A stretch of DNA of 64,000 nt from a bacterium BMS3Bbin14 (GTDB lineage: Bacteria > Desulfobacterota > Desulfobulbia > Desulfobulbales > Desulfobulbaceae). The notes beneath the pieces are model-generated. The model ran no database searches. It was not told where the DNA came from and saw only the letters and a list, made by a program, of their open reading frames with translations. The stretch is from NCBI GenBank assembly GCA_002897615.1, contig BDTX01000006.1, forward strand, positions 1 to 64,000, read 5' to 3'. Both the position numbers and the translations under genes were made by a program. Position 1 is the first letter of the stretch, and each line of letters begins with the position of its first letter. Of the stretch, positions 61,634 through 64,000 are shown piece after piece.

Positions 61634-63466
61634 GTGTCTCGCATACGCATTCTCTCTGAACATATTGCCAACCAGATTGCCGCCGGCGAAGTCGTTGAGC
61701 GCCCGGCCTCGGTGGTCAAGGAACTCCTTGAAAACAGCCTTGACGCCGGCGCAACGCGCATCGCCGTGCAGGTTGAAGGCGGCGGGACCCGTCTGATCCG
61801 GGTTATGGATAACGGCGCGGGCATGGATGAAGACGACGTCCTGCTCTCCATCGAGCGTCATGCCACCAGCAAGTTGCGGGACGAGAGCCAGCTGGCGGCG
61901 ATCGCCACCCTGGGTTTCCGGGGCGAAGCCCTGCCCAGCATCGGCTCGGTTTCCCGCCTGACTATCTTGTCGCGGCCCCGGGACCGGGAGACCGGAACCA
62001 GGGCCGAGATCAGGTATGGCCGCCTGCACGCGGTTCATGAGGACGGCTGCGCCCGGGGGACCATTGTCGAGATCCGCAGCCTGTTCGGCAATGTCCCGGC
62101 CCGCAAGAAATTTCTCAAGTCTGCCCGAACCGAACTATATCATATAGAAGAGGTTATCCGCAATCAGGCTCTGGCCTGCGTGGGTGCCGCATTTTCGCTG
62201 CGGGTGGACAGCCGGTCTGTCATTGATCTGCCGGCGGGCGGCGGCGTGGAGCAACGGGTCAGGGACGTCTTCCGCTGTCAGGATCCCTTGCTGCCCGTTG
62301 ATTTCACGGCCGGGGACGAAAAGAACGGCCTCCGTTTGAGCGGCTATTTGCTGCAGCCGGAGGTGTCCTCTTCCCGGACCAATCGGTTGCGCATCCTGGT
62401 TAACGGGCGGCCGGTGCGGGACCGGATGATTCGGCACGGCGTGGTCGAGGGGTTACAGGGCTTCCTGATGAAAGGCCAGTCCCCGGCCGGCGCCTTGTTC
62501 CTGCAGCTGGCCCCGGCAGAGGTGGACGTCAACGTTCACCCGGCCAAACTGGAGATCCGTTTCCGTTCTTCTCAGGAGGTGCACCGTTTTGTCGTTCAGG
62601 CCGTTGCCGCCGCCATCAAGGCATATCAGGAAGAGGTGCGGTCCGATATTTTTTCAATCCCGGCGCCGTCCCCGGAGCAGGCGGCAGTCCCCCTCTTTAC
62701 CGCTGAGGCGCGCCGTCCCCTGCCGGCATCCTCACCGCCGGAGGCGGGAAGCGGTCCCGGAGAACCGGTCAGGAGGCCGGGGAACATGGCGGTCCGGCGG
62801 AGCGCCGAACCCGCAGCGTCCTTCCGGCATGATCAGGCACCGTTTTCCGCCGTCAAGCCGCCTGACAGTCTTGCCGATTTCACCGGCCTGACCCTCATCG
62901 GCCAGTTTGCCAAGCTCTATCTCCTCTGCGAAAAGGATGACCGGTTGATCGTCATCGATCAGCACGCGGCCCATGAACGGATTATGTACCAACGGCTGAG
63001 GCGTGATTATCTGCGCCGGGATATTCCCGGCCAGAACCTGATGTTCCCGGTATCGGTGGAGCTTGACCCCCGGCAGCTCGAGACCCTGAAGCGCTATGAC
63101 GCAGATGTTGCGCTTCTCGGCTTTGCGGTGGAGGACTTTGGCGAGTCCACCCGGGTGATCAAAGCGGTCCCGGCCCTGGTCAGTCACCTGGACCCGGCGG
63201 AGATGCTGGCGGAAATCCTGGCCAGCCTGTGTTCGGCGCCCCGCGATGAACCGGCCGCCGTGGTGCCGCCCCGCATCGATCATCTGCTTGCCTCCATGGC
63301 CTGCAAGGCCGCGGTTAAGGCGGGCAACCGGCTTGCTCCGGCAGAGATGTTCGAGCTGCTGCGCCAGATGAAGGATAGTGAGCTGTTTTCTCACTGCCCG
63401 CACGGCCGGCCGGTGGTCAAGATTTTTTCAAAACAGGACATCGAGAAATGGTTTCACCGGCTCTGA
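61634..63466 (+). CDS. mutL: DNA mismatch repair protein MutL
   Basis: A 610-residue GHKL ATPase that couples MutS to strand incision. ATPase motifs: ELLENSLDAGAT, VMDNGAGM, RHATSK and GFRGEALPSIGSVS. The GTG at 61634 (VSRIRILSEHIANQIAAGEV) matches the family N-terminus better than the upstream ATG at 61583. The C-terminal domain has DQHAAHERIMYQR, ACKAAVKAG and CPHGRPVVKIF, the metal-site motifs of endonuclease-type MutL. The last Glu of DQHAX2EX4E is Gln here. No MutH is seen, which fits an endonuclease MutL. Confidence 0.97.
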   Translation: MSRIRILSEHIANQIAAGEVVERPASVVKELLENSLDAGATRIAVQVEGGGTRLIRVMDNGAGMDEDDVLLSIERHATSKLRDESQLAAIATLGFRGEALPSIGSVSRLTILSRPRDRETGTRAEIRYGRLHAVHEDGCARGTIVEIRSLFGNVPARKKFLKSARTELYHIEEVIRNQALACVGAAFSLRVDSRSVIDLPAGGGVEQRVRDVFRCQDPLLPVDFTAGDEKNGLRLSGYLLQPEVSSSRTNRLRILVNGRPVRDRMIRHGVVEGLQGFLMKGQSPAGALFLQLAPAEVDVNVHPAKLEIRFRSSQEVHRFVVQAVAAAIKAYQEEVRSDIFSIPAPSPEQAAVPLFTAEARRPLPASSPPEAGSGPGEPVRRPGNMAVRRSAEPAASFRHDQAPFSAVKPPDSLADFTGLTLIGQFAKLYLLCEKDDRLIVIDQHAAHERIMYQRLRRDYLRRDIPGQNLMFPVSVELDPRQLETLKRYDADVALLGFAVEDFGESTRVIKAVPALVSHLDPAEMLAEILASLCSAPRDEPAAVVPPRIDHLLASMACKAAVKAGNRLAPAEMFELLRQMKDSELFSHCPHGRPVVKIFSKQDIEKWFHRL

Positions 63467-63479
63467 TATGTCTCGTCAT

Positions 63480-63698
63480 CCTGAATCCGTGACGGCTTGA
63501 GATAATATTCCAGACAATATGTGGAATTTATTGTATTATTGACAAATAAATGCATTTTATACTCTTCACCGCGCCGCCCTGCGGGGCGCCCGGTAACGGC
63601 GCAGCTGCTGCGTTGGCAACTCGTTGATATCACACCAGGATAATCAACATCGTTGCCGCCTTGCATCGGCACCGTTCTCGAACGCTCACGGATTCCGG
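63480..63698 (+). mobile_element. family-B MITE, second long copy
   Basis: A 219-bp element closely matching the copy at 59222-59465, from CCTGAATCCGTGACGGCTTG to CGAACGCTCACGGATTCCGG. The flanks GTCAT and GACAT agree at four of five bases. It starts 13 bp after the mutL stop. About 25 bp of the other copy (the GGTCTCGCAGGCTCGCTATC segment) are absent here. Confidence 0.88.
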
Positions 63699-64000
63699 GA
63701 CATGGCTTGATGATTTGCGGCTTGCCTGGGTGTTCTCACCAGGCAAATGTTACTGCCGGGCATTGGCGGATGCCGTCCGGTATCCGGGCCGGATAGTAAT
63801 TTGTTGATTGCTATTATGCTGATACCAGTTATTATCAATTGTTGGATTGCCAGAATGGCGTTGCCTTTTTGTTCGCCCCTTGGGGGTGCAGAGGGATTCC
63901 GCAGTCCAAGATGGGACGAAAAATAGAGAATAGAGACGTATTCCCCCGCTGCTTTGGTCTGTTGTCATCCCCTCGCAATTATTCTTAAAAATCGCTACCG
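63699..64000. other. terminal intergenic stretch
   Basis: About 300 bp to the window end. Open frames here are short and lack ribosome-binding sites or recognisable protein motifs. No RNA gene is recognised. Confidence 0.4.

Noticed and set aside
63750..63968. 72-codon minus-strand frame at the window end
   Set aside because: No ribosome-binding site, no recognisable motif and low-complexity content; likely chance.
1..64000. tRNA, rRNA, prophage or complete IS element
   Set aside because: No cloverleaf-type sequence, rRNA block, phage gene or transposase frame was recognised by reading; a tRNAscan or Infernal run was not possible.

Overview
This is 64 kb of a GC-rich, densely coded bacterial chromosome. 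Several traits together suggest a strictly or facultatively anaerobic Desulfobacterota (Desulfobulbales-like) bacterium. These are a complex I operon without nuoEFG but with a fourth antiporter-like subunit, three multiheme c-type cytochromes with about 12 hemes each, a selenocysteine-containing SelD, two RND efflux operons, and MutS/MutL with no MutH seen. The taxonomic placement is inference. No rRNA, tRNA, CRISPR array, prophage or complete insertion sequence was found.

Layout. 0.5-4.2 kb: phosphodiesterase, HIT protein and mutS in one overlapping operon. 4.4-7.4 kb: an N-acetylmuramoyl-L-alanine amidase gene bracketed by mirror-image repeats, then a broken AAA/DUF4143 ATPase gene. 7.5-15.1 kb (minus): response regulator, histidine kinase, TolC, membrane fusion protein and RND pump. 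15.6-18.0 kb: EI24/CysZ-like membrane protein, DedA protein, patatin. 18.3-22.4 kb: an exported FG-GAP protein followed by two paralogous 12-heme cytochromes. 22.5-26.3 kb: rph, pgl, rlmKL. 26.3-32.0 kb (minus): a second TolC/fusion/RND set. 32.5 kb: a small exported helical protein. 32.9-44.7 kb (minus): nuoABCDHIJK, an extra MrpD-like subunit, a small membrane protein, then nuoL-, nuoM- and nuoN-type genes. 44.9-51.4 kb (minus): aminotransferase, AsmA-like protein, three tandem Hsp20 chaperones. 51.6-55.0 kb (minus): a membrane-anchored 12-heme cytochrome and nadE. 55.3-63.5 kb: an SGNH-like protein, selD with an in-frame UGA and an adjacent SECIS-like hairpin, a DUF3034 porin-like gene with a structured leader, ogt, a class A penicillin-binding protein and mutL.

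The most striking non-genic structure is two families of short inverted-repeat elements scattered through intergenic DNA and gene ends. Family A (about 183 bp; ends GTAA...TCACAGG) has two copies flanked by 8-bp target duplications. Family B (34-244 bp; ends CCTGAATCCGTGA...TCACGGATTCAGG) has two copies flanked by perfect 5-bp duplications. Both look like MITEs moved by transposases absent from this window: IS66-like for A and IS1380-like for B, judged from their ends and duplication lengths. Family A copies also donate C-terminal codons to a penicillin-binding protein and to the broken ATPase gene, in the same reading frame both times.

Functionally the window links respiration (NADH-input-less complex I, multiheme cytochromes), envelope maintenance (amidase, penicillin-binding protein, AsmA, efflux), DNA repair (MutS, MutL, Ogt), selenium metabolism and proteostasis (Hsp20).
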